DNA of 64,000 bases, taken from NCBI RefSeq assembly GCF_013359935.1, contig NZ_JABMCB010000177.1:124001-188000 (forward strand), given 5' to 3'. This document shows positions 34,018 to 43,153 of this stretch, in pieces (position 1 is the first letter of the stretch; each line of letters starts with the position of its first letter). A program made the translations under genes and the position numbers. A model generated the notes under the pieces. It had not been told where the DNA came from, did not search any database, and was given only the letters and a program-made list of their open reading frames with translations. This stretch comes from Paenibacillus xylanilyticus (GTDB lineage Bacteria > Bacillota > Bacilli > Paenibacillales > Paenibacillaceae).

Positions 34018-35685
34018 TCACCTTGTCACGACATCTCCTTTGGGTACATCAAAAATAATATCGGTTCCTTGCTCCAGCCGCGTAATCGTTACACCCTGCC
34101 CATAAATGAGTTTCACCCGTCGATGGACATTATATAAACCAATCTGATTCCCCGGCATCCGGTCATGATACACCTTCTCAATGATATCCGGGTCAATACC
34201 GGCACCTGTATCCCTGACTCCTATTCGGACAAAATCAGGGTAATCCTGTACCCGGATCCGAACGGTTCCAGGTCCTTTGACCTTGAGGACGCCATGGATA
34301 ATGGCATTCTCAACAAGCGGCTGAATGACCAGACTGGGGATATGCACAGCCACCTCATCAATCTCATAGATCACATGAAGCCTGCTCCCATAACGGGCCT
34401 TCTCAATCTCCACATAATTGCGGACCTGCTCCAGTTCCTTATGAATATCAATCAGCTCGTCCGACAGCTCCAGATTATAACGCATATATCCCGACAGATT
34501 CACAATCAGCTCACGCGCCCGATCCGGCTTCGTTCGAATGGACGAAGCGATCGCGTTCAGCGCATTGAAGAGAAAATGTGGATGAATCGTCGTTTGTAAT
34601 GCCCGCAGTTCCGCTTTGTTGGCGGCTGCCTTAATCTCTTCCACTCGGGATACTTCCATCTGGGTGGAAATAATCTGCGAAAGTCCCACAGCCATCGTTT
34701 GCAGCGGGTACGTAATTTTATAGGCTTTGCGGTAATAAATTTTAAGTGCTCCCGTAACTTCACTCCGCTCTTTCAGCGGAATAATCAACAAGGAATGAAT
34801 ATCCGGCGTTTTCTCATCGGTCACATCATTGCTGATGGTAATCTCCCCGCTGGAGATTGTCTGTTTCGTCATCTCACTAATGATCTCGTTGCCGATGTGA
34901 TATCGCTCCTCCCCGAACCCAACATAGGCCAGCACGTTCCGGGTATCCGTAATCGCAACCGCATCGGCCTGAATGTCCTCCTGAATGATCCGGCAGATGG
35001 TCCGCAGGGAATCCTCATCAATGGAGCGGAAGTAGGGCAGGGTTTTGTTCGCAATCTCCAGCGCCAGTTTGGCCTGGCGTGCGGCAATCATTTCCTTTTC
35101 GCCTTCCACACTCTGTACCAGCAGCACGATCAGTCCAATGTTGACCTCCCCCAGAATCATGGGCAATGCAATCTTGGATACGATATCCGCACCGAGCGGG
35201 TCGGGATAGGAGTACAGCAGGATCAGCAGCATCGTGAGCGCTTCACAGATCATCCCGGCCGCAATACCAACCATCCATCGCTTCGACTTGGGCGTATACT
35301 TGTGAATGTAACCCGACACCAGACCCGCAATGACACTCGTAATCAGACACGGAATGGCCGTTACCCCATCCATATCAATTAAATAACGATGCACCCCGGA
35401 TACAATCCCCGTAATAATCCCCACCGGTGCTCCAAATAAAATGCCACCAGACAGCACGGCGATAATCCGCACATTCACCAGTGAACCTTCCACATTAATC
35501 CCGGTATAGGTACCAAAGATCGCAAAAGCACAGAACAACAGCGTCACCGCCGCGTATTCCTGAGGTCTTAACTTCCCCTTTTGCAGAATCTGTCTAAAGC
35601 GAGGTACCCTCGACAAAAAGAATAAAAAGATAATCAGCAGCGCCGCCCGTTCAAACAAACCCAGCAGCATCGTAAACATTTCCAT
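34018..35685 (-). CDS. LytS/YpdA-type sensor histidine kinase
   Basis: 555 residues. The 5TMR-LYT membrane sensor (1-190, five to six helices, with [10 protein letters not shown] and [10 protein letters not shown]) is followed by a GAF domain (about 210-345), a His_kinase domain with the phosphorylated His in [13 protein letters not shown] (near 372), and an HATPase domain with N-box [10 protein letters not shown] and G-box DTGAGI. The subgroup senses small molecules such as pyruvate. ATG 35685 lies 11 bases behind GGAGG; an upstream ATG overlaps that site. It forms an operon with the LytTR regulator. Confidence 0.92.
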   Translation of the reverse strand: MEMFTMLLGLFERAALLIIFLFFLSRVPRFRQILQKGKLRPQEYAAVTLLFCAFAIFGTYTGINVEGSLVNVRIIAVLSGGILFGAPVGIITGIVSGVHRYLIDMDGVTAIPCLITSVIAGLVSGYIHKYTPKSKRWMVGIAAGMICEALTMLLILLYSYPDPLGADIVSKIALPMILGEVNIGLIVLLVQSVEGEKEMIAARQAKLALEIANKTLPYFRSIDEDSLRTICRIIQEDIQADAVAITDTRNVLAYVGFGEERYHIGNEIISEMTKQTISSGEITISNDVTDEKTPDIHSLLIIPLKERSEVTGALKIYYRKAYKITYPLQTMAVGLSQIISTQMEVSRVEEIKAAANKAELRALQTTIHPHFLFNALNAIASSIRTKPDRARELIVNLSGYMRYNLELSDELIDIHKELEQVRNYVEIEKARYGSRLHVIYEIDEVAVHIPSLVIQPLVENAIIHGVLKVKGPGTVRIRVQDYPDFVRIGVRDTGAGIDPDIIEKVYHDRMPGNQIGLYNVHRRVKLIYGQGVTITRLEQGTDIIFDVPKGDVVTR

Positions 35686-35745
35686 GAATCCTACTTCCTC
35701 CATATCAATTGAAAATCAACGCTATCTTTGCATCATCTGTGTTCG

Positions 35746-35882
35746 TTCATTTTGCATGGTCATATGGATTCCTATCCTGGTCCTCATTCTCCCGTTCATC
35801 CTTTATGCTCGTATGCACCAGTTTACCCCTCCGCCAGGGAGAAAGCAAAGTCATCAGTCGGAAATGAGATGCAAAAGATGCA
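35746..35882. promoter_or_regulatory. Candidate operator pair upstream of the kinase operon
   Basis: Plus-strand TTCATTTTGCATGG (35746-35759) and minus-strand GCATCTTTTGCATCTCATTTC (within 35860-35882) repeat, less exactly, the motif before glsA and the OFA carrier, in the same relative orientation. This suggests autoregulation. Confidence 0.45.
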
Positions 35883-36170
35883 GCGGATATCTTTATCTCC
35901 TTTCAGACAAAATTTAAGGAATCGGTTACACCTTACTTACGAGAATTAGCGTGTAATGAGATTTTAACAAACCTAATATCCCACGCTACTTCAGTAAAAA
36001 TCTGCGACAAACCTCATGAAAGAACGAGATAACAGCTCTACGATTCGTTACCACACCAAACCTGAGGAATTTACCTAGATAGCGTGCACTCAGTTCGCTA
36101 ACAACTAGATTAGCTTTTCGCGAAACACGTTTATATCATGCATCACGCATACTTGTCTGATGCTAACGGC

Positions 36171-36215
36171 AAAAAGAGACAGTCCATAAGTCAGGAAAAT
36201 GACTTATGGACTGTC
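36171..36215 (-). terminator. Perfect-stem terminator-like hairpin
   Basis: GACAGTCCATAAGTCA pairs perfectly with TGACTTATGGACTGTC around a six-base loop. On the minus strand it is followed by TCTTTTTGCC. It lies ~250 bases beyond the SpoVIF-like gene; it may end that transcript or be a mobile palindrome. Confidence 0.6.
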
Positions 36216-36284
36216 CCGCCCTTTAACCAAACTACACCTTCGGTGTAGTCTTGAGTTTTATATAAAGTGAGTGTAACATTCACA

Positions 36285-36417
36285 CAAAACGGAGAGGACA
36301 GAATAAACCTGAAGAAGCGGAGCGCTCGCCTTTATTCCCGGATTTCCCCTTTGAAAAAGGGAGTTTAAAGAAATCCGGGAATAACAGCGATCGGAAGGTT
36401 GTTCTGGCATCGTAGTG
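36285..36417 (-). repeat. Dispersed intergenic repeat, copy B
   Basis: The reverse complement matches copy A at 1036-1161 block by block (CTTCCGATCGCTGTTAT, CCCGGATTT, ATAAAGGCGAGC, CTTCTTCAG, CTCTCCGTT). This copy has a better hairpin, CCCGGATTT...AAATCCGGG enclosing CCCTTT/AAAGGG. Confidence 0.65.
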
Positions 36418-36467
36418 TTCTAATGTGAATGCGTAGTTCATTTTATACCCTCAAACCTACAGCGACC

Positions 36468-36755
36468 TCACCGAAACATCCCCCACAACTTAATCAGATG
36501 AAACGTATTGTTTGGATCAATCTTCTGGGCGATGACAAAAGCAACAAACTGCTCCTCCTGAGCGGACGAGAAGTTTTCATTCAAAATGACAGCAGATGAC
36601 TTGACCAATCTCCGAACCTTGGCCCGATCCTGGAGATCGGACTTGGTAATTCCGTCAATCAGCTTTTTGATGCGATCTTTGACAGCCGGATTTTTCATCT
36701 TTAGTTTGATCCGCTCCACCAGCTGCGGACTGATTCCATATTGTTGATAACTCAA
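36468..36755 (-). CDS. SpoVIF-like sporulation protein
   Basis: 95-residue, mostly helical basic protein (SPQLVERIKLKMKNPAVKDR, AKVRRLVKSSAVILNE) that I associate with the Paenibacillus stage VI sporulation protein F family, which in B. subtilis is needed for late coat assembly. The match is by memory of the family pattern, so it is moderate. The TTG at 36755 follows GGGAGG by 11 bases; a GTG 12 bases earlier overlaps that site. It lies 113 bases downstream of recG in the same direction. Confidence 0.6.
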   Translation of the reverse strand: MSYQQYGISPQLVERIKLKMKNPAVKDRIKKLIDGITKSDLQDRAKVRRLVKSSAVILNENFSSAQEEQFVAFVIAQKIDPNNTFHLIKLWGMFR

Positions 36756-36867
36756 AACGTACAGCACCTCCCGGATAATGAACTCACTTTCTATTCATAT
36801 GACAGGAGGGCTTGTTCACTTGACCTTTTTCGCAGTAAACGTAGGAAACTATGCATTCGAGGCCCAA

Positions 36868-38913
36868 TCAGTCGATCAGATCACCCTGGAACACCTGCTG
36901 CTGCTGTAAATAATCGCGTAAAGCAGTGTAGTCCACAGACGTCCAGAAGTTAGGATCGGCGATTAGAGCGGATACGTCATCTCTCGCCTGCTCCAATACG
37001 GCAAAATCAGCAACCATATCGGCAAGACGGAATTCCGGCAATCCACTTTGTTTGGTACCGAAGAAATCCCCCGGTCCCCGCAGATCCAGATCGCGACGGG
37101 ATACTTCAAACCCATCCTCCGTCTCCGTCATCACCTTCATGCGTTCCTGCCCTACTTCAGTTTTGGGATCGGCAATAAGCACGCAGTAGGATGCATGAGC
37201 TCCCCGGCCAACCCGGCCGCGCAGCTGATGAAGCTGAGACAGACCGAAACGGTCCGCATCCATAATGACCATTAACGTAGCATTCGGTACATCGACACCT
37301 ACTTCTACAACGGTGGTTGAGACAAGCAGCTGAATATCGTTGCTGTAAAACGCACGCATCATCTCTTCTTTCTCCCCAGCGGTCATTCGTCCATGCAGCA
37401 GGCCCACACGGTAATCCGGAAAATTCTGCTGCATCTGGATATGCAGATCAATCGCATTTTGTACATCCAGCTTCTCGGATTCCTCAATTAAAGGACAGAT
37501 GAGATACGCCTGACGTCCCTGATCCACTTCGCGGGAGATAAAACCGAGCACCCGCTCCATCATGTCATGTTTCACCCAGTATGTGGAGATGGGAATCCGC
37601 CCTTTTGGCCGTTCCGAGATTGTCGATACTTCAATATCGCCAAATGCCGTAATGGCCAGCGTACGCGGAATCGGCGTTGCTGTCATCGTTAACACATCGG
37701 GATTATATCCCTTCCGCCTCAAAATGCTGCGCTGGTTTACACCAAAGCGATGCTGCTCGTCCGTAACGACGAGACCCAGATCGCGGAAAAATACATCTTC
37801 CTGAATCAGCGCATGGGTGCCCACCACGATGTCAATCATGCCCATTTGCAGCGAAGCAATCAGATCTTTTCGTTTCCGTCCATTCACACTGCCCGTTAGG
37901 AGGCCCACGGTTACACCAAAAGGTTCAAACAGCTTTTGCAGTGATCGCATATGCTGCTCAGCCAGAATCTCTGTAGGGACCATCAGAGCCCCCTGGAAAC
38001 CGGACCGGACCGAGGTGTACAGGGCGATAGCGGCGATAACCGTTTTACCAGAGCCAACATCCCCTTGGAGCAAACGATTCATGGAGTAAGGTGAACGCAT
38101 GTCATGAAGAATTTCAAGCTCTACCTTTTTCTGAGCATCGGTCAGTTCAAACGGCAGGCTGCGCACGAACTCGCGAATGGTTGCATTATCCGTTGTATGC
38201 ACGACGCCATCCATCCGATTCCGGTTCAATGCACGATAAGCCTGCATTTTCAGTTGGAACAAAAACAGTTCTTCATATACCATGCGCTGTCTGGCCTGCT
38301 GGCCTTCCTGATTATCCTGCGGACGATGAATGCCGGCAATCGCCTGTTTCCGAGGCATCAGTCCGTATTTCTTCATAAGCGATGGGGGCAAAATCTCGGG
38401 AATCATGTCTCCGAATTGGATTAACCCCTGATTAATCGTCTTACGCATCCAGGATTGGGTCAGCTTGCCCGTTACCGAATATACCGGCTGCAGTGTACCC
38501 GAGCGACCATCTCCCTTATCCGGAAACTCCGAGTCCGAAACCGTCATTTGCATGCGCTTTTGTTCCCATTTGCCCGTAAGCACAATCTCACGGTTCGGCG
38601 TAAGCTGGTCTTTCAAAAAATGCCGATTGAACCAGGTCGCCGTGATCATCCACTCTTCGGTCATCACCTTACAGGTGAGACGGGACTTTTTGCCATAGCG
38701 CTGCAATACGGGGATGCCCATGATTTTGCCCTGAACCGTAATCTTGTCCCCATCCTTCACTTCACTAAGGGAACGCAGACGATAATCCTCATAACGGAAC
38801 GGATAATATTCAAGCAGGTCTTTTACAGTAGAGATGCCAAAGGCGTGAAGCTCCCCCTCTTTGAGAGCACTCACGCCGTTAATTTGCTTAACCGATATTT
38901 CTTCCAATCTCAT
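36868..38913 (-). CDS. recG: ATP-dependent DNA helicase RecG
   Basis: 681 residues. A wedge/OB domain (about 55-150, ITVQGKIMGIPVLQRYG) precedes the helicase core with Walker A GDVGSGKT, the DEQH box, TATPIPRTL and the C-terminal QLRGRVGRG motif. RecG remodels stalled forks and Holliday junctions. The ATG at 38913 follows GAGGGAT; a TTG-type extension upstream would run into the DegV gene. It begins 10 bases after the DegV gene stop, in the fakA-DegV-recG series. Confidence 0.97.
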   Translation of the reverse strand: MRLEEISVKQINGVSALKEGELHAFGISTVKDLLEYYPFRYEDYRLRSLSEVKDGDKITVQGKIMGIPVLQRYGKKSRLTCKVMTEEWMITATWFNRHFLKDQLTPNREIVLTGKWEQKRMQMTVSDSEFPDKGDGRSGTLQPVYSVTGKLTQSWMRKTINQGLIQFGDMIPEILPPSLMKKYGLMPRKQAIAGIHRPQDNQEGQQARQRMVYEELFLFQLKMQAYRALNRNRMDGVVHTTDNATIREFVRSLPFELTDAQKKVELEILHDMRSPYSMNRLLQGDVGSGKTVIAAIALYTSVRSGFQGALMVPTEILAEQHMRSLQKLFEPFGVTVGLLTGSVNGRKRKDLIASLQMGMIDIVVGTHALIQEDVFFRDLGLVVTDEQHRFGVNQRSILRRKGYNPDVLTMTATPIPRTLAITAFGDIEVSTISERPKGRIPISTYWVKHDMMERVLGFISREVDQGRQAYLICPLIEESEKLDVQNAIDLHIQMQQNFPDYRVGLLHGRMTAGEKEEMMRAFYSNDIQLLVSTTVVEVGVDVPNATLMVIMDADRFGLSQLHQLRGRVGRGAHASYCVLIADPKTEVGQERMKVMTETEDGFEVSRRDLDLRGPGDFFGTKQSGLPEFRLADMVADFAVLEQARDDVSALIADPNFWTSVDYTALRDYLQQQQVFQGDLID

Positions 38914-38923
38914 ATCTAATCCC

Positions 38924-39787
38924 TCATTCCGGAACAGGCCACATAAAGATGGCAATAACGCCTGGCCCAACATGGCTGCCGATGACGGCTCCAATATTGG
39001 TGTACACCACTTCATTCAGTGTAAAATGCCCACGTAACTGCTCTGCACAAGCAATCGCTGATCCGGGATCTGCGGTATGGCCTACGGCCACATTCACACG
39101 CTTGCCCGCCAGATCCTGCTGGAACAGTTCAATAATGCGTGCCATTGCTTTCTTGTGTCCTCTGACTTTTTCAACAGCGTATATGACACCTTCCTCATCA
39201 ATGGACAAGATGGGCTTGATATTCAGTAATGTTCCCAGGATAGCCGCAGCCTTCCCGATTCGGCCGCCTTTTTGCAAATACTCCAGCGTATCCACAAGGA
39301 AAAACAGTTTGCGGCTCTTCTGCATCGCTTCTACAGCTGCAGCAATCTCGGCTGCCGACTTGCCTTGACTGGCAAGTTCGGCTGCCTGGACAACCATCAA
39401 GCCATATCCATAAGATGCCGACTTGGAGTCCAGCACCGTAATGTCACCTTCACGCTCCAACAGAGATTTGCCGAGCAGCGCCGATTGATACGTTCCACTC
39501 ATGCCAGATGACAGGTGAATGGAGACAATCGGACGTTCCGGGTCCTCATCCAGCAGCGTCTGATATATGTTCATGAATTCCGTAGGGGAAGGCTGTGACG
39601 TGGTAGGCAGCGCCGAGGCCTTCTCCAATTTTGCATAAAACTGTTCCGAAGACAGATCAACGCCGTCCGCATAACTCTCTTCCCCAAACAGAACATTCAG
39701 TGGAACCACATGAATCCCGTATTTACGGACAAGTTCTTCCGGTATATCTGCGGTGCTGTCTGTTACAATTGCAACCTTATGGCTCAA
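38924..39787 (-). CDS. DegV-family fatty-acid-binding protein (FakB-like)
   Basis: 287 residues. The N-terminal DegV motif is AIVTDSTADIP, then PTTSQPSP, SIHLSSGMSGTYQSA and VLDSKSASYGYG, typical of proteins that hold a fatty acid for phosphorylation by FakA. It lies 32 bases after fakA, so the two likely act together in incorporating exogenous fatty acids into lipid. The start is TTG at 39787, with a strong AAGGAGGAGGTG ahead. Confidence 0.9.
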   Translation of the reverse strand: MSHKVAIVTDSTADIPEELVRKYGIHVVPLNVLFGEESYADGVDLSSEQFYAKLEKASALPTTSQPSPTEFMNIYQTLLDEDPERPIVSIHLSSGMSGTYQSALLGKSLLEREGDITVLDSKSASYGYGLMVVQAAELASQGKSAAEIAAAVEAMQKSRKLFFLVDTLEYLQKGGRIGKAAAILGTLLNIKPILSIDEEGVIYAVEKVRGHKKAMARIIELFQQDLAGKRVNVAVGHTADPGSAIACAEQLRGHFTLNEVVYTNIGAVIGSHVGPGVIAIFMWPVPE

Positions 39788-39819
39788 ACGAGATCACCTC
39801 CTCCTTGCGTGAGTGCATA

Positions 39820-41628
39820 TCAGGACTCCACAGAGAACAAATAATAGTACACTGGCTGTCCTCCGGCATGTACCTCCACCTCAGCTTCAGGGTATTGTGA
39901 CTCTACCCATGCTGCAAGCGCAGTGGTGACCTCGGAGTCAGCCTCTTCCCCTTCAAGGATCGTAACCACTTCATCTCCACTCTCCATCATCTGTTGCAGC
40001 AATCCTTCACATGCCCGCAGCAGGCTTTCGTCTGTCGCAACGATTTTGGAATTGTGGATACCAATGTAATTGCCAGCCTTGATATCCAGCTCATCATACT
40101 GAGTGTCTCTTACGGCATGCGTAACTTGACCCGATTGCACCCGGCTAATTGCTTCCAGCATCTGATCACGGTTCGCGTCGGCAGACTCATCTTCCTGGAA
40201 AGCAAAAGCGGCTGCCATCCCTTGAGGAATTGTCTTACTCGGTATAACCGTGATCCGGCGTTCATCTTCAAGCAATTCGCGTGCCTGTTCGGCAGCAAGA
40301 ACAATATTGGAATTGTTCGGCAAAATAAACACCTGTTCCGCAGCAATCGAACGAACTGCATTCACAAAGTCCTCTGTACTCGGATTCATCGTCTGTCCAC
40401 CGGACAGTACAACATCCACTCCGAGACTTTGGAAGATTTCAGCAATGCCCTCACCGGAAGATACGGCGATAAAACCATAGGGCGCCATTTCATCTGCAGG
40501 AGGCACAGCTTCTTCGTGACTGCGCGTAGTCTCAGGCGGAATCTCTGCAAACAATTCAGGAGAAGGCGCAATGTCCATACCCGCCGTCAGCAGATCCCGG
40601 TGCTGTTCTCGCATATTCAGAATGTGAATCTGTGTAATTTCACCGTAGCGAAGTGCCAGATTCAATACATCCCCAGGTGTCTTGGAATGCACATGTACCT
40701 TGATCACTTCATCGTCAGCAATAATGATGATGGAATCCCCATTTGCTGACAACGCTTTCCGGAATGCCTCGTCATCGAATGCAACTCCTGCGTTATCCCC
40801 CAGCTGGCGATTAATGAAGAACTCCATGTCATACAGAAATTCAATATCTTCCGTTTCCAGTCTGGCTTGTGCAGACAACGGCATCTCCGGTGCAATAACC
40901 TGCTGTACGGGATTGGCAGGCAGCTCTTCTGACGGTACAGCCGGTTTTAAGGCAGATGATGCTACAGCTGGCTGTACGTCTTTCTGCAGGGATGCACGGC
41001 TGACGCCGTCACTTTGCAGCAAAACTTCCATAAAACCTTCGTAAATATATACAAGCCCCTGTCCACCCGAATCCACAACACCGACCTGTTTTAAAACAGG
41101 CAGCAATTCCGGAGTCGATGCCAGTGCCTCTTTTGCTTTTAACAATACTTCATTCATTAATTCAGTAATATCATTCGTCCGTCTTGCATAGTAGCTGGCG
41201 TGTTTCGCTGCTTCCTTTGCCACGGTAAGAATGGTTCCTTCAACGGGCTTTACAACAGCTTTGTACGCTGCATCCACACCGTTTTGGAGGGCCGCTGCAA
41301 ATTGGAGCGTATTCAGTTCCTCGTAAGGAGCAGCTGAACGACTGAATCCACGGAACAACTGCGATAAAATAACGCCTGAATTCCCCCGTGCGCCCATGAG
41401 CAGGCCTTTAGATAAAATACCGGCAGCTTCTCCGATGGAGGCAGAACTCTTGCGTTTAATCTCTGCAACTCCTGCACTCATTGTCAAATTCATGTTCGTT
41501 CCCGTGTCACCATCCGGCACAGGGAAAACATTCAGGGAATTGACGTGCTCTGCATGCTGTCCAAGTTGTTCCGCACCGGCAAGTACCATTGCGGTGAAAT
41601 CTGTTCCATTTAAAGAACGTATACTCAA
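39820..41628 (-). CDS. fakA: Fatty acid kinase FakA (YloV, DAK2 domain)
   Basis: 602 residues. An N-terminal DhaL-like kinase domain has NVFPVPDGDTGTNMNLTMSAG (here split: VFPVPDGDTGTNM near 30) and MGARGNSGVILSQ. A middle region joins this to a C-terminal DegV-like/EDD domain (about 400-600; GGQTMNPS, ILPNNSNI). The enzyme phosphorylates fatty acids carried by FakB. The start is TTG at 41628, nine bases after AAGGGG; an ATG 36 bases upstream lacks a site. The alkaline-shock gene (yloU) normally just upstream is missing here. Confidence 0.93.
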   Translation of the reverse strand: MSIRSLNGTDFTAMVLAGAEQLGQHAEHVNSLNVFPVPDGDTGTNMNLTMSAGVAEIKRKSSASIGEAAGILSKGLLMGARGNSGVILSQLFRGFSRSAAPYEELNTLQFAAALQNGVDAAYKAVVKPVEGTILTVAKEAAKHASYYARRTNDITELMNEVLLKAKEALASTPELLPVLKQVGVVDSGGQGLVYIYEGFMEVLLQSDGVSRASLQKDVQPAVASSALKPAVPSEELPANPVQQVIAPEMPLSAQARLETEDIEFLYDMEFFINRQLGDNAGVAFDDEAFRKALSANGDSIIIIADDEVIKVHVHSKTPGDVLNLALRYGEITQIHILNMREQHRDLLTAGMDIAPSPELFAEIPPETTRSHEEAVPPADEMAPYGFIAVSSGEGIAEIFQSLGVDVVLSGGQTMNPSTEDFVNAVRSIAAEQVFILPNNSNIVLAAEQARELLEDERRITVIPSKTIPQGMAAAFAFQEDESADANRDQMLEAISRVQSGQVTHAVRDTQYDELDIKAGNYIGIHNSKIVATDESLLRACEGLLQQMMESGDEVVTILEGEEADSEVTTALAAWVESQYPEAEVEVHAGGQPVYYYLFSVES

Positions 41629-41659
41629 GTGAGAATTCCCCTTCCTAGCTTGATACACG

Positions 41660-41680
41660 AACATCTTGCACCAAGATGTT
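41660..41680. promoter_or_regulatory. Perfect palindrome upstream of fakA
   Basis: AACATCTTG-CAC-CAAGATGTT is a 9-base-pair perfect inverted repeat 32 bases before the fakA TTG start. It has no T run and does not match the FapR consensus. It may be an operator or an mRNA hairpin. Confidence 0.4.
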
Positions 41681-42266
41681 ATCTGGTCTGTTCATGCGCT
41701 GACGCTTACTGCGTCATTCTTCGTCCATACCTTGTCCGGCAAAGGCATACAAATCAACATGTCATCCGGATCGACGGTCTGGGCGGCCGGGCCACCGATA
41801 TCCTGCAACCTCTGAAGCCCCAATTCGGGGCATACGGATATGCACCGGTATCGAGAGCCGGCATGAATGCCGCATGGAGACTGGTGCCAATGATGGAAAT
41901 GTCACAGCGCACAGCGTTGCCAAATTGCAGACCACCGACCTCTTGGGCCGGTCTAATCTCCGGCTTTCCCACGGCAACAGCCTGTTCACCGCTGTATTAT
42001 GGACTATTCAACATTGTACTATATTAGACAGGAGAAATAAATAAAGTTTTTGGATCAGTTGACGAAGCTTTTTTGGGTATGATATTATATTCAAGTATTG
42101 TTTTATGCAGGTTAAGTAATGGAAATGATCCGGCCATGCCGGCTTGAACAACGCCATTAGCTACTGGAGCCTGACTATTATGGTCAGGAAGAACAATTTA
42201 GCCTTTAGAGAATGACTTTCGTCTCTCCGAAGGCAACTGGTTATTTTAGGATAGGAGGTGTAATCT
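41681..42266. other. Region between fakA and rpmB without a firm gene
   Basis: About 590 bases between divergent genes, where B. subtilis has yloU (Asp23 family) on the fakA side. No Asp23-like frame was found. The right half holds the rpmB promoter and leader. A minus-strand frame over about 41705-41935 ends in MPLPDKVWTKNDAVSVSA with no start codon or binding site early in it; it is unassigned. Confidence 0.4.
42059..42088 (+). promoter_or_regulatory. rpmB promoter
   Basis: TTGACG (42059-42064) and TATTAT (42083-42088) are 18 bases apart, leaving a leader of about 170 bases before the rpmB ATG. Confidence 0.65.
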
Positions 42267-42455
42267 ATGTCTCGCAAATGTTATGTGACAGGTAAGAAAC
42301 CGGGCACCGGTAACCACGTATCCCACGCTAACAACCGTAACCGTCGTTCTTGGGGCGTAAACGTTCAGAAGGTCCGCATTCTCGTGAACGGTAAACCAAA
42401 ACGTGTATACGTAAGCACCCGTGCACTGAAAGCCGGTAAAGTGACTCGCGTATAA
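42267..42455 (+). CDS. rpmB: Ribosomal protein bL28
   Basis: 62 residues, the normal length of bL28. It starts [20 protein letters not shown], is rich in Lys and Arg, and contains the family pattern NRNRRSW and [13 protein letters not shown] (here [12 protein letters not shown]). It is a component of the large ribosomal subunit. GGAGGTG lies ahead of the ATG. It is the only plus-strand gene of the conserved block, as in B. subtilis. The ~170-base leader contains CCGGCCATGCCGG and CCTGAC-TATTAT-GGTCAGG hairpins. Confidence 0.97.
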   Translation: MSRKCYVTGKKPGTGNHVSHANNRNRRSWGVNVQKVRILVNGKPKRVYVSTRALKAGKVTRV

Positions 42456-42485
42456 TCACGCAAAGCTACTATAAATCGGATAAGC

Positions 42486-42518
42486 AAAAAGCACCTTGTT
42501 CCTTGCAGGTGCTTTTTT
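42486..42518 (+). terminator. rpmB terminator
   Basis: AAAAAGCACCT pairs with AGGTGCTTTTTT, 31 bases after the rpmB stop. Confidence 0.9.
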
Positions 42519-42650
42519 GGTATTCAAAAAAGTACACAAGTACCTGCGCAAGCATGTGAATGCCCGCCGCATGGTGCTTCTCAGGCCGGAGTCCCCGAAC
42601 TTCTGAAGCCATAGCGGCGGTATTCGCCTTTGAGCCTGTTCTCAATCGTA

Positions 42651-42731
42651 TCAGTTCTTTTGAAACGTATTAAGAATCGCCTTTACAAAACCTCCCAAAA
42701 ACTTCGGCAGTTTGAATGTGTAAAATTTCAT
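42651..42731 (-). CDS. spoVM: Stage V sporulation protein M
   Basis: A 26-residue amphipathic protein that marks the convex forespore membrane and recruits SpoIVA for coat assembly. It begins MKFYTFKLPKFLGGFVKAIL and ends NTFQKN, nearly identical to the B. subtilis protein, including the helix-breaking Pro near residue 9. GGAGGGTG lies six bases ahead of the ATG. Its place between rpmB and the rpe region is the conserved one. It is too short for ordinary gene finders. Confidence 0.95.
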   Translation of the reverse strand: MKFYTFKLPKFLGGFVKAILNTFQKN

Positions 42732-42898
42732 ACTTCACCCTCCCCATCATGCTCATGCGTCCGCCGTATCCTATGCTTCAGGCCTTCTTTACCTTAAACA
42801 CGACAAAAAAGGCTACATGAGAAACCTGCTCATGTAACCATATTTATGCGGAACGCCCTGTCCCTATTCCAACATGACGAGCCCGAAGAACAGCCCAT

Positions 42899-43150
42899 TT
42901 ACGTTTGGGCAGGAACATACTGATAAACAGCGATCATGAATACGCTCAGCAAGTAATACAGTATGCTGAATATGACGAAAGTAACACGTGATCTAGTACG
43001 ATCAAATTTGCGAAAATACATAATGACAACGCCCACCCCAATCAGTGAGGTAAGCGCATTGTAAGGGGATTGAATGACTGCAAATAACGCAAGCACCAAT
43101 CCCGTCACGAGGCTCGCAGCCATCGTCAACAGCGTCTCCTTAAGGTTCAT
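42899..43150 (-). CDS. Small membrane protein of unknown function
   Basis: 83 residues with about three hydrophobic segments (LLTMAASLVTGLVLALFAVI, SLIGVGVVIMYF, VIFSILYYLLSVFMIAVY). It starts three bases after the rpe stop, so it is part of that operon. B. subtilis has thiN (thiamine pyrophosphokinase) at this site; this protein is not related to it. I do not recognise a family. The short size and position are consistent with a conserved Paenibacillus membrane protein. Confidence 0.65.
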   Translation of the reverse strand: MNLKETLLTMAASLVTGLVLALFAVIQSPYNALTSLIGVGVVIMYFRKFDRTRSRVTFVIFSILYYLLSVFMIAVYQYVPAQT

Positions 43151-43153
43151 AGA

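Larger units (their letters stand above)
35890..36467. other. Intergenic region with hairpins and repeat, no gene
   Basis: No supported gene. It contains a perfect 16-base-pair hairpin (36178-36215), a smaller one ACTACAC-CTTCG-GTGTAGT near 36230-36250, and copy B of the dispersed repeat. Confidence 0.5.

Noticed and set aside
41629..42027. 132-residue plus-strand reading frame between fakA and rpmB
   Set aside because: No binding site, overlap with the fakA 5' region and promoter, and a composition rich in Arg, Pro and Cys typical of a spurious frame.
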